Shown here piece by piece: positions 9,258 to 17,616 of a stretch of 64,000 nucleotides of DNA. The number at the start of each line of letters is the position of its first letter. The first letter of the stretch is position 1. Origin of the DNA: Sphingopyxis yananensis. Its GTDB lineage: Bacteria > Pseudomonadota > Alphaproteobacteria > Sphingomonadales > Sphingomonadaceae. Made by a program: the position numbers and the translations under genes. The notes under the pieces are model-generated. The model was not told the DNA's origin and did no database searches. It worked only from the letters and a program-made list of their open reading frames with translations. The stretch lies in the NCBI RefSeq assembly GCF_020687785.1, contig NZ_JAJEWI010000010.1, positions 62,001-126,000 on the forward strand. The letters run 5' to 3'.

Positions 9258-9286
9258 ACCTCTCATTCCCCAAACCTCGCACGTCA
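9258..9286 (+). promoter_or_regulatory. Putative ECF-sigma promoter of the receptor gene
   Basis: ACCTCTCATT (9258-9267), 14 bases, CGTCA (9282-9286): the same blocks and spacing as the motif before fecR. The receptor start is 64 bp downstream. The shared arrangement suggests both transcripts are made by the sigma factor encoded at 7627-8139. Confidence 0.6.
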
Positions 9287-9350
9287 TAAATGCAAGATAT
9301 TCGCATTAGCAATATCATCACCAGATCTGAACAGCGGGAAATACATCAAG

Positions 9351-12300
9351 GTGAGACAGTCTTTCGGAGTGAAAAAAATTGGCCAACGCACAGCAGCGGC
9401 CCTTCTTCTAGGATCAACGGCTTTAGCGGCCACGGTGCTGTCATCGGCACCGGCTTATGCGCAGCAAGCGAAAAGCTATAATATTCCGGCAGGGGCCTTG
9501 ACGGACGTGCTCAACCATTATGCCCGTGAGGCCGGAGTTCAGCTATCCTATCGGGCTAATCTCTCGGCAAGCTTGTCCAGCAATGGACTGAAAGGCCAAT
9601 TTGCGGCGGCCGAGGGGTTGTCCCACATTTTGGCTGGAACGGGGCTGACATTTCGTAAAACCGGCAGTCAAAGCTATACGATAGAGCGCGCGCCACAAGT
9701 TTCCGATAATGTGGTCACGCTCAACACGCTGCGCGTTGAGGGGGCCAGCGACACGGCACCCAATGACGCGGACACAGCGGGCAATAATGGCCGTGTTGCG
9801 GGCTGGGATGGAACATCTGGCAGCGTCTATCGCACCGCTGGATCGGTGAATGTCATCACCCGCGAAACGCTTGAAGCCTATCCAGTCAGTACCCCCGCCG
9901 ATATGCTGCGCGGCACGGCTGGCGTTATCTCGGCGGAAGCGCGCACCGGCGGCGGTTTGGATGTCAATATTCGCGGTCTGCAAGGGCAGGGCCGCGTTCC
10001 CGTCACGGTCGATGGCGCGATCAACGGGACCAGCGTGTATCGCGGTTATCAAGGCGTGAGCAACCGCAGCTTCGTTGACCCTGACTTTATCAGCCATGTG
10101 GCGATTGAAAAAGGTCCGTCGATGGCCAACGCCATTTCTGGCGGTATCGGTGGCTCTGTTGCGATGTCGACCATCGGGGTGAATGATATTTTGGCGGCCG
10201 ATGATGATTTCGGTCTGCGGTTCAAATTGGGCGTTTCGACCAACAGCGTGGCTCCGGGTTCGTCGATGAGCTCGAACCTGTTGGGTGCCCGCTCTTCCTA
10301 TGGGGATCATTATGCGGCCACGCGCGAACGCGACCGGCCTGGTGCTTTCATGCCGACGGGCGGTTCGGCTAGCATGGTATTGGCACGGCGCGGCGCGGAT
10401 GTTGATGTGGTGGCGGGCTACTCCTTCCGCAAAATGGGCAATTATTTTGCTGGTAAAAATGGCAAAGATGCACCGCAAGAAACGGACACCCCCTCGGCCT
10501 ATTGCGCGTCGAACCCAGCGGAAACCAGCATGCGTGCCCTGTGCGAACGGGCTGTGCAATTTTATGACGGCTATGGGCTCACCACCTTTGTTGGCGGCGA
10601 AGAGGTGCATAACACATCCGCTGAAACCCAATCGGCTTTGGTGAAAGTCACCATTCGTCCCATTGACGACCATGTTGTTGAACTGGGCTATGGGGGATTT
10701 TGGAACCGCTATGGCGAAAATTATCCGGGTTCACTGAGCAATGCGAAGGGCATCGTCTATCAAAATAATCTTCTGTCAAAAAGCAATTTGGATCGCTTCA
10801 CCGCACGTTATCGTTGGAATCCTGCCGGCGATCTGGTCGATTTGAAAATCAATGCTTGGCTGTCAAAACTGACCGAAAGCGCGCCCTCTCTCGCCAACAG
10901 CGACCCATCGGTGCGCTATATGGATAGTTGGGGAATGGACCTCACCAACAGTTCCGTGATCAACACTGGCCTTGGCTTGCTGTCAGCGGATTATGGCGCA
11001 TCCTATCTGCACGAAAAGGCTGGGCCCGTTGGTGAATGGAAAGGCAATAGCTCGATCCCGCCTGGCCGCGAAGGCACACGCAAGGAATGGAGCTTATTCT
11101 TGGATTCCGCTTTGGAACCCACGGATTGGCTGCGTTTGTCGGCGGGCGCACGTTACCAAAGCTATGATCTGATGGACCGCCAAAGTGGCCGCGTCATCAA
11201 TTCCGACGTGCTGAATCGGAGCGAAGATGCCTTTAACTATTCACTCGGCGCAACATTGGCACCGGTTGATGGTGTGCAAATCTTTGCGACGTATAAACAT
11301 GCGTCCCGCTTGCCGAGCTTGCTCGAAGCGACGGCTGGCTTCTTCATGATCGCGAACCCCGATTTGCGAAAAGAAACAGCCCATAATTGGGAATATGGTG
11401 CCAGCTTTAGCCAAAACGGCTTGCTGAGCGAACAAGACCAATTCGGCGCCAAGATTGCGTGGTTCGACAATCAGGTACAGGATTTTATTTCCCGTAAATA
11501 TCTGTCCAACCTTTATGCGATGCAGATGTACAATATCGATCGCGCCAAAATGCGCGGTTTGGAAGGCAGCATCAGCTATCAGCGCGGCGGCCTGAGCGTC
11601 GATGCCAGTGCGACCTATTATGATCGCATTCTTTATTGCCGGGTTGACCAGCCCTGTATCGCCAGTACGTTGGCATCGGATTATGCGACCAATACGGTTC
11701 CGCCAAAATGGTCAGCCAGTGCGTCGATCAGCCAAAAATTATGGGATGACCGCGCAAAAATTGGCGCACGTTTCACCTATATCGGCAAGCGCCCCATTGA
11801 TGCGGAGGTTCCGGTTAGCGGCTGGTCACCGCTCATCTCCGCTATCAACTGGAACCCCTATGCCTTGGTCGATCTGAGCGGGCAGTTCCAACTGACCGAT
11901 GGCCTGTCCTTGGATATGAGCGTCGATAATCTCACCGATCGCTATTATGTCGAACCAATGAGCGCGGCCTATGTTCCGGCACCGGGCCGCACCGTCCGTA
12001 TCGGCGTGACAGGCAAATTGGGTTCCAAGTCTGGCATCTGGCCCGGCAATTGGTTTTCGTCACAGGGCAATGACGATGCTGTGGATTGGACCGGTCCTTA
12101 TGTGGGGGCCAACATCGGCTATGGCTTTGGGAAAACCCAAGGATCGGTAACGGATAGCGCTGGCAATCCCGCCGATCTGGTCAATGACAGCGGAGTGGAT
12201 GTGTCGCTTCGCAATATGATGGCTGGTTTCCATGCAGGCTATCAATATCAGCTGCCCAGCAACATCGTTTTGGGCGTCGAAGCCGACATCGCGGGTGGCA

Positions 12301-12908
12301 ATTTGGGCGGCTGGACTTCTGTCGGTATCACCGAAACCAGCACTTATGTCGCCGCTCTCCAAAATAGCGGGAAGTTGGAATCTGATACGCGCTATGCTTG
12401 GGATCGCATGATGACCCTGCGCGGCAAATTGGGCTATTCTCTGGGCCAAAGCCTGATTTACGGCACGGGGGGTATCGCGTGGCTTCGGGAAACCGATAAG
12501 CGCAATCAATATCGGTCTGGCGGCGGCGGCGACCGTGGTATCAATAATATTGTCGAGCATTATTTCGAAGAAAAAGTGCAGCACAATCGTCAGGGTTGGA
12601 CCGCCGGATTCGGATTGGAACGTGCATTGGGCCGTAATTGGTCGCTGCGCACCGAATATAGCTATGCGCGCTTCGGCCAAAAAGACTTTGCGTTCGACAA
12701 TGCCCGTGCGGGTATTTCTCAGCAATGGTCATCGGTCTCCTTCGCACGCGATCCGGTCACTGGCGCCATCTTGCGTGATCCCACGACCAATCAGCCCATT
12801 CGGATCACCGAAGGCGATGAAGGCAAAAGCAATATGGTCCGTGGGCGTGTCCAACGCACCAGCGCCGATCTTCATTCCGTCCGCATGGGCATCAGCTACC
12901 GTTTCTAA
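9351..12908 (+). CDS. TonB-dependent heme receptor with STN domain, fused to a second OMP barrel
   Basis: 1185 residues, about 300 longer than usual for such receptors. Order: signal peptide ending APAYAQ (about 1-38); STN signalling domain (about 43-112, NIPAGALTDVLNHYAREAG); TonB-box-like VVTLNTLRV (121-129); plug (about 155-270); 22-strand-type barrel to about 890. The barrel carries a degenerate FRAP-like motif (ASRLPSL) and NPDL, as in heme/hemoglobin receptors. From about 910 to the C-terminal Phe there is a separate porin-like beta-barrel (WTGPYVGANIGYGFGKTQG to MGISYRF). The gene follows a sigma/FecR pair and precedes heme oxygenase and TonB, supporting heme import with surface signalling. 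GTG 9351 is the chosen start; GTG 9369 is possible. Confidence 0.88.
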   Translation: MRQSFGVKKIGQRTAAALLLGSTALAATVLSSAPAYAQQAKSYNIPAGALTDVLNHYAREAGVQLSYRANLSASLSSNGLKGQFAAAEGLSHILAGTGLTFRKTGSQSYTIERAPQVSDNVVTLNTLRVEGASDTAPNDADTAGNNGRVAGWDGTSGSVYRTAGSVNVITRETLEAYPVSTPADMLRGTAGVISAEARTGGGLDVNIRGLQGQGRVPVTVDGAINGTSVYRGYQGVSNRSFVDPDFISHVAIEKGPSMANAISGGIGGSVAMSTIGVNDILAADDDFGLRFKLGVSTNSVAPGSSMSSNLLGARSSYGDHYAATRERDRPGAFMPTGGSASMVLARRGADVDVVAGYSFRKMGNYFAGKNGKDAPQETDTPSAYCASNPAETSMRALCERAVQFYDGYGLTTFVGGEEVHNTSAETQSALVKVTIRPIDDHVVELGYGGFWNRYGENYPGSLSNAKGIVYQNNLLSKSNLDRFTARYRWNPAGDLVDLKINAWLSKLTESAPSLANSDPSVRYMDSWGMDLTNSSVINTGLGLLSADYGASYLHEKAGPVGEWKGNSSIPPGREGTRKEWSLFLDSALEPTDWLRLSAGARYQSYDLMDRQSGRVINSDVLNRSEDAFNYSLGATLAPVDGVQIFATYKHASRLPSLLEATAGFFMIANPDLRKETAHNWEYGASFSQNGLLSEQDQFGAKIAWFDNQVQDFISRKYLSNLYAMQMYNIDRAKMRGLEGSISYQRGGLSVDASATYYDRILYCRVDQPCIASTLASDYATNTVPPKWSASASISQKLWDDRAKIGARFTYIGKRPIDAEVPVSGWSPLISAINWNPYALVDLSGQFQLTDGLSLDMSVDNLTDRYYVEPMSAAYVPAPGRTVRIGVTGKLGSKSGIWPGNWFSSQGNDDAVDWTGPYVGANIGYGFGKTQGSVTDSAGNPADLVNDSGVDVSLRNMMAGFHAGYQYQLPSNIVLGVEADIAGGNLGGWTSVGITETSTYVAALQNSGKLESDTRYAWDRMMTLRGKLGYSLGQSLIYGTGGIAWLRETDKRNQYRSGGGGDRGINNIVEHYFEEKVQHNRQGWTAGFGLERALGRNWSLRTEYSYARFGQKDFAFDNARAGISQQWSSVSFARDPVTGAILRDPTTNQPIRITEGDEGKSNMVRGRVQRTSADLHSVRMGISYRF

Positions 12909-12918
12909 GGATAAATTT

Positions 12919-13512
12919 ATGACCCTTGTGATTGAAAACCCATCGCGCGCGCTGCGTTTGAAGATGCTGACCCGCGAAACGCATGAGATTTTGGACAATA
13001 GCATCATGGCCGCCGCGTCGTTCCAATCGGTGGATGGCTATGCCAATTTTGCGGCGATCCAATATTTGTTCCACCGCGAAATTGACGCCCTGTATAGCGA
13101 TAACGCGCTTCTTGCGGCGCTTCCCGGTCTGGCCGAACGCCGCAGCAGCCCGCTTATTGCGGCTGATTTGGCCGATCTCGGCAAAGCCTTGCCGGATGCC
13201 GATGGAAAACCCCAGTTCAGCGAAGACGAAGAGGCGGATATTCCCACCGCCTTGGGTTGGCTATATGTCGCCGAAGGTTCCAATATGGGCGCAGCTTTGC
13301 TGCGCAAAGAGGCTGCAAAACTGGGCTTGTCCGACAGTCTTGGTGCCCGCCACCTTGCCCCTGCGCCCGAAGGCCCCGCGGCCCATTGGCGCCAGTTCAC
13401 GGCCAGCTTAGACGCCGTTGACCTGTCCCCAGAGGAAGAGGAGCGCGTCGTCGCGGGTGCACAGGCTGCGTTTCAGTGCGTGCAACATTTGGCGAATGCG
13501 CGCCTTGGCTGA
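12919..13512 (+). CDS. Biliverdin-producing heme oxygenase
   Basis: 197-residue cytosolic enzyme that opens heme to biliverdin, CO and Fe(II), releasing iron from imported heme. The proximal heme ligand is probably His22 in RETHEILDNSIM. The distal-helix region is represented by GWLYVAEGSNMGAALL and KLGLSDSLGARHL, as in bacterial HemO/BphO-type proteins. ATG 12919 follows TAAGGA, 10 bp after the receptor stop, so it is translated from the same message. A longer frame extends upstream, but only inside the receptor gene. No phytochrome gene is adjacent, so iron acquisition is the likely role rather than chromophore supply. Confidence 0.88.
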   Translation: MTLVIENPSRALRLKMLTRETHEILDNSIMAAASFQSVDGYANFAAIQYLFHREIDALYSDNALLAALPGLAERRSSPLIAADLADLGKALPDADGKPQFSEDEEADIPTALGWLYVAEGSNMGAALLRKEAAKLGLSDSLGARHLAPAPEGPAAHWRQFTASLDAVDLSPEEEERVVAGAQAAFQCVQHLANARLG

Positions 13513-13918
13513 TCCCGTTCAGGACACGCTGCTTCAGCGCGGGCGTTTCGCCCGCGCTGTTTGGGCTGGGCTAGGTTTGCTGTGCGTCGCCTTGGGCATT
13601 ATCGGCATCATGCTTCCTTTGTTGCCAACCGCCGATTTCATGCTACTGGCGTTAGCCTGCTTTGCGCGTTCATCGCCGCGTCTTGAAGCATGGCTGCTGA
13701 CTCACCCCCGATTTGGTCCTTCCTTGCGCGCTTGGCGCACACAGGGGGCGGTGCCACGGCGGGCGAAAATTTATGCCTGCCTTGGCATGAGCGTGGGTTT
13801 CCTCCTCTTTTGGCTGCATGTGAAGCCGCATTGGGGCATATCCGTCGGCGTCGCCCTTTTCTTATCATTCTGGGCGATTTGGATCATTCGTCGGCCGGAA
13901 CCGGCGGCAGGGGCATGA
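13496..13918 (+). CDS. DUF454/YbaN family inner-membrane protein
   Basis: 140-residue small membrane protein of the YbaN (DUF454) family. Features are LGIIGIMLPLLPTADFMLLA near residues 33-52, the family motif CFARSSPRLEAWL, and two further hydrophobic segments (YACLGMSVGFLLFW, then VGVALFLSFWAIWI). The proposed start ATG 13496 lies inside the heme oxygenase gene (17-bp overlap), and the stop overlaps the tonB start as ATGA. Members are frequently found next to heme uptake or heme oxygenase genes. The molecular function is unknown; a role in heme or iron transit across the inner membrane would fit the position but is inference. Confidence 0.82.
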   Translation: MRALADPVQDTLLQRGRFARAVWAGLGLLCVALGIIGIMLPLLPTADFMLLALACFARSSPRLEAWLLTHPRFGPSLRAWRTQGAVPRRAKIYACLGMSVGFLLFWLHVKPHWGISVGVALFLSFWAIWIIRRPEPAAGA

Positions 13919-14697
13919 CCCAATTCCACCCGCTTCCCGCACGCGACGAATGGCTGCCCCATGAACGGCCCATGGATTGCGTTGGCCACCTGCAAAGCCC
14001 CATGATCAGCCGCTACAGCGACCGTCCGTTGGGACTAAGGGAAAGATTATTTGGTGTTTCCGGCACGGCCAGCATTTGCGCGCTGATCTTATGCGCCTGC
14101 TTTTTCAGTTGGCAAATGCTGACCCCGCCGCCCGAGGTGCATGCCCCATTGGTCGCAACATTTGATACAATCGCTGCACCGCCTGAGCCGCGCGTTGAGG
14201 TGATGCAAGGCCCCAAACAACAGCCCCAACAAGAAGAAAAAGCGGCAGAGGAAAAGACCCCGCCTGTAACACAGCTTGCCACGCCATTGTCGCGCCCGAT
14301 GGTGACACCCAGCGAAGCGGCGCCATTGTCGCAGCAGACCGTGACGCAAGTCACGCAAAGCAGCACCCCAAAGGCAATAGAAGCCCCGCCAGCTCCGCGA
14401 CTGGCCAGCAGTGACAATGCCAATTGGCAGTCGCGTCTGCTCGCGCATTTGGAACAACATCGCCGATACCCCGCGATTTCCATGTCGCGGCGAGAAGAGG
14501 GCGTGGTCTATGTGAAATTCACCATGAATCGTCGGGGATTGCTTTTGTCGTCCAAGATTATGCAAACATCAGGATCAGCGCGCCTAGATCGTGCTGCCTT
14601 GGATACGCTCAAACGCGCTCAGCCTTTGCCTGCCATTCCAGATGATATGCCAGACCCGCTTGAACTGACCGTGCCGGTGGAGTTTTTCATTTCATAA
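13915..14697 (+). CDS. tonB: TonB energy transducer
   Basis: 260 residues. After a cytosolic N-terminus of about 50 residues there is one membrane anchor (GTASICALILCACFFSW). A long Pro/Gln/Glu/Ala-rich periplasmic linker follows, then a C-terminal TonB domain (LAHLEQHRRYPAISMSRREE, then GVVYVKFTMNRRG and SGSARLDRAALDTL). It couples proton-motive force through ExbBD to outer-membrane receptors. No exbBD genes are in the window, so it must share them. The start overlaps the DUF454 stop by four bases. Its place as last gene of the heme operon suggests it is dedicated to the fused receptor. The N-terminal cytosolic extension is longer than in typical TonB proteins. Confidence 0.9.
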   Translation: MTQFHPLPARDEWLPHERPMDCVGHLQSPMISRYSDRPLGLRERLFGVSGTASICALILCACFFSWQMLTPPPEVHAPLVATFDTIAAPPEPRVEVMQGPKQQPQQEEKAAEEKTPPVTQLATPLSRPMVTPSEAAPLSQQTVTQVTQSSTPKAIEAPPAPRLASSDNANWQSRLLAHLEQHRRYPAISMSRREEGVVYVKFTMNRRGLLLSSKIMQTSGSARLDRAALDTLKRAQPLPAIPDDMPDPLELTVPVEFFIS

Positions 14698-14760
14698 GGA
14701 ACAGGCAATCGGTCGGCGAGAGCGGGGCGCATCAGAGGATGATGGCGAGAGAATATATAT

Positions 14761-15348
14761 TTATCGCAATCCGTCGAAATCATAGGAAGGATCTGCGTCG
14801 CCGCTGGCGCCCTTCATCAGATTGGCGGCGGTGTTACCGATGCTGGCGGGCCGCTCTTCGGACCAGTCGATGACGCGCAGGCGCGACTGGTAATGCCATG
14901 TCCCATTGATTTTGATATAATGGTCCAAATATCGACCACCAGCGATATAGTTTGACGATAATTTGGGCATGGTGTGGAAATTTATCGTATAAATTTCGCC
15001 TGTCGCTGTATCGCCCGTCACATGAAACAGGCTGTTGGCGACCAGATGCTGGGTTTCGATATCCACCATGCTTTTGGTCAGCCACGCGATAAATTGATCG
15101 GGCGATCCTTTAAACATCCCGCCATGATCGTGAAAGCCGTTGGGGGCATATAAAGCACGAAGAGCTTCGAAATTTTTTCGGTCTACGGCGCGGGCGTATC
15201 GCAAATTCAGCTCATAAAGCGCTTGTTTGTCGATCACAATATCCAGCGCTGCTATTTCATGGGTCGTGGGTTTCGCGGCGGCGGAGGAATGAGGCAAGCC
15301 CATAAATGCTACGGCCATTGCGCTAGCTATGGGGTAGAAGATTTTCAT
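14761..15348 (-). CDS. SnoaL-like (NTF2-fold) exported protein
   Basis: 195 residues with a signal peptide (KIFYPIASAMAVAFMGLPHSS). The mature part has the SnoaL_4/NTF2-like pattern: LNLRYARAVDRKNFEALRAL, YAPNGFHDHGGMF, HLVANSLFHVTGDTATGE, and HYIKINGTWHYQSR. This fold forms a cone-shaped pocket used by isomerases, dehydratases and ring-modifying proteins; the export signal is less common. GAGG lies eight bases before the ATG. It is the last gene of a three-gene minus-strand unit after the DUF1214 paralogue and a TonB-dependent receptor, with a 23-bp gap to the latter. It probably acts on, or binds, the imported compound in the periplasm. Confidence 0.82.
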   Translation of the reverse strand: MKIFYPIASAMAVAFMGLPHSSAAAKPTTHEIAALDIVIDKQALYELNLRYARAVDRKNFEALRALYAPNGFHDHGGMFKGSPDQFIAWLTKSMVDIETQHLVANSLFHVTGDTATGEIYTINFHTMPKLSSNYIAGGRYLDHYIKINGTWHYQSRLRVIDWSEERPASIGNTAANLMKGASGDADPSYDFDGLR

Positions 15349-15371
15349 TGGGCTCGCCTCGCGTGCTTAGC

Positions 15372-17534
15372 TTAGAAGGAGAAGCTTAAATCCACGCCAT
15401 AAGTGCGCGGATCGCCATATAGGGCACCGGGGGCAAACAGGTTTCCGTGCGAGATATAATAATCTTTTCCGGTCAAATTTTTACCCCACAGGCTGAAGCG
15501 CAATTCGCCCACCGGAACAGGAATGTCCGACAGATTCAGACGCGCGTTCAGCAGTCCATAATCACCGGTAATATAGCGACGATCATTGGGCTGAACGAAG
15601 TGCTTATCTTGGAAACCATAATCCACAACAAGGCTCAACTCGCCAATGGACGTGCGGGGGAAACGATATTCACCACTGGTCGACACCACATGTTTGGGCG
15701 CACTGATATGAACGAAATTATTGGTAATATCCGCGCCCGTGGCGTTGAGGATTTCGATATATTTCGCATCAAGATAGCCATAGTTGAAACTGAAGCTAAG
15801 CGATTGTGTGGGCCGCATTTGCATATCGAGTTCGATGCCACGAATGCGAGCCTTACCAGCGTTGATCACGTCGAGGACCGACACTTGGTCAGGGTCGGGG
15901 ACGTTTACCTGAATGTCTTTGTAATCCATGTGGAATAAGGCGGCATTGATACGCAATTTACGGTCCAGAAGATCCGACTTAATGCCCCACTCATAGGATA
16001 TGACATCTTCGGGGGCGAAGCCTTCGCTGAAGCGCGCGGCTGAACTCGCTCCGATATTAAATCCGCCCGTTTTATATCCGGATGCGACGCGAACATAGCT
16101 GTTCACATTGTCATTGATATCAAATGCCAGTGTCGCGCTGGGGCTGAAGTCTTCGAAGCTTTGCTTGCCGAACGTCAGTGGTGTTGAGTTGTCGAGCGTT
16201 CCGCTAAGGTAGACATCGCGTTCATAGGATGCACGGCGTTCGTCGCGTGACCAACGCGCGCCGACGGTCAGGTGCAGGCGGTCATCTGCGATAGCGGGCG
16301 TATAGGTCGCTTGGGCATAGGCTGCATACGCCTTGTTCTTGGCTGTTATCCAACGATCAATCTGGCGCGTGCCATATTGGAGCGATGTGTCGAAGCCATC
16401 CGATTTTTCGGTGAAATAATAAAGACCGACAGCATAGTCGAGGCGGTCACCCAACTTGCCGACCAATTGCAGTTCTTGCGAAAATTGATCTTGTTTTTGG
16501 TCAAAAGACAGTTTCGCTGCGGCAAAATTGCCGAGCACACCCGACAGAAAATCCTGATTGGTGAAGCTGGAAAGTTTACGATAGGCCGTGATGGATTTCA
16601 GTTGCACATCATCAGAGATATCCAAGGTGGCAGTCAAGGCATGGCCTTGCGACACAATGTCATTGGCCTTCAGGTCCCGAACCAAGGGCGAACCTTGTTT
16701 GGGGCGCGGGGTTTGCACCGGATAAAATTGAACCGAGGCGGCATGGGCTGGCGTGTCGCCGATTTCCGTGCGGTCATAGGTGTAACGCAGGTCCAGCGTA
16801 TCGGTGGGCTGCCAACGCAGAGCGGCGCGATACGCGGTCCGGTCTTGGTCGCCAAAACGCTTTACACCGGTTCCCAGATTTTCGGTAACACCGTCGCGCG
16901 AACTGCGCATATATGACAATTGCGCGGCCAGTTTGTCGCCGACAGGAATGTTGATCAGGGTGCGGGATTTGAAATGATTGAGATTGCCAATCGTCAGATT
17001 TTGCTTGGCTGACCATTCCCCCAGTTTTGGGGCAGAGGTGATGAAGTTAATGGCACCGCCCGTGGCGTTACGACCGTAAAGCGACCCTTGGGGACCGCGC
17101 AACACTTCGATACGTTCCAGATCCGCGACTTCGGTCGCCAAACCTTGGCTGCGGGCCATATAGACACCATCCACATAAACGGCGACGCTTGGGTCTTGTG
17201 TGTGGTGATCGCTATTGTTGCCGATACCACGAATGTAGACGCGCGGGGATGTGGCATTGTTGGGAAATGGCGTGAGCTGCAAATTGGGCACTTGGGTTTG
17301 CAGGTCCGAAAGGCCGCCGATGCCCTTATTTTCTAGCGCCGTTGAACTGAACGCAACGATAGAAATGGGCGTGTCTTGCAGCGATTCTGATTTACGCTGA
17401 GCCGTGACAACAATTTCTTCAAGGCCGCCATCATCTTGGGCCAAAACAGGCGAGGCGCACAGGGCGGTCGTCAGCGCGAAAAGCGAGGCTCCCAAATTGC
17501 CAAGACGCAGCGTTCGGGGGAGGGCTAAGGTCAT
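15372..17534 (-). CDS. TonB-dependent receptor
   Basis: 720-residue outer-membrane receptor. Signal peptide (ending SPVLAQ), TonB box EEIVVTAQRKSESLQDTP, plug with VYIRGIGNN and RIEVLRGPQGSLYGRNATG, barrel with GYKTGGFN, and a C-terminal Phe (VDLSFSF). No STN domain. GGAG precedes the ATG by six bases. It lies between the DUF1214 paralogue upstream (82-bp gap) and the SnoaL-like gene downstream, so it is probably an operon importing the substrate of that pathway. It is of the same general class as the receptor at 1-2206, but the two are clearly diverged. Confidence 0.93.
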   Translation of the reverse strand: MTLALPRTLRLGNLGASLFALTTALCASPVLAQDDGGLEEIVVTAQRKSESLQDTPISIVAFSSTALENKGIGGLSDLQTQVPNLQLTPFPNNATSPRVYIRGIGNNSDHHTQDPSVAVYVDGVYMARSQGLATEVADLERIEVLRGPQGSLYGRNATGGAINFITSAPKLGEWSAKQNLTIGNLNHFKSRTLINIPVGDKLAAQLSYMRSSRDGVTENLGTGVKRFGDQDRTAYRAALRWQPTDTLDLRYTYDRTEIGDTPAHAASVQFYPVQTPRPKQGSPLVRDLKANDIVSQGHALTATLDISDDVQLKSITAYRKLSSFTNQDFLSGVLGNFAAAKLSFDQKQDQFSQELQLVGKLGDRLDYAVGLYYFTEKSDGFDTSLQYGTRQIDRWITAKNKAYAAYAQATYTPAIADDRLHLTVGARWSRDERRASYERDVYLSGTLDNSTPLTFGKQSFEDFSPSATLAFDINDNVNSYVRVASGYKTGGFNIGASSAARFSEGFAPEDVISYEWGIKSDLLDRKLRINAALFHMDYKDIQVNVPDPDQVSVLDVINAGKARIRGIELDMQMRPTQSLSFSFNYGYLDAKYIEILNATGADITNNFVHISAPKHVVSTSGEYRFPRTSIGELSLVVDYGFQDKHFVQPNDRRYITGDYGLLNARLNLSDIPVPVGELRFSLWGKNLTGKDYYISHGNLFAPGALYGDPRTYGVDLSFSF

Positions 17535-17616
17535 TGAAACTCCATATTTTTTGGGTGTATCAAAAACGCGCCGCCAATCATGTGATTGGCAGCGTGCTTC
17601 AATTCGGTTGCGTGGG

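Noticed and set aside
9543..10673. 376-codon minus-strand ORF inside the heme receptor gene
   Set aside because: Shadow of the long receptor frame on the opposite strand; low-complexity composition, no motif.
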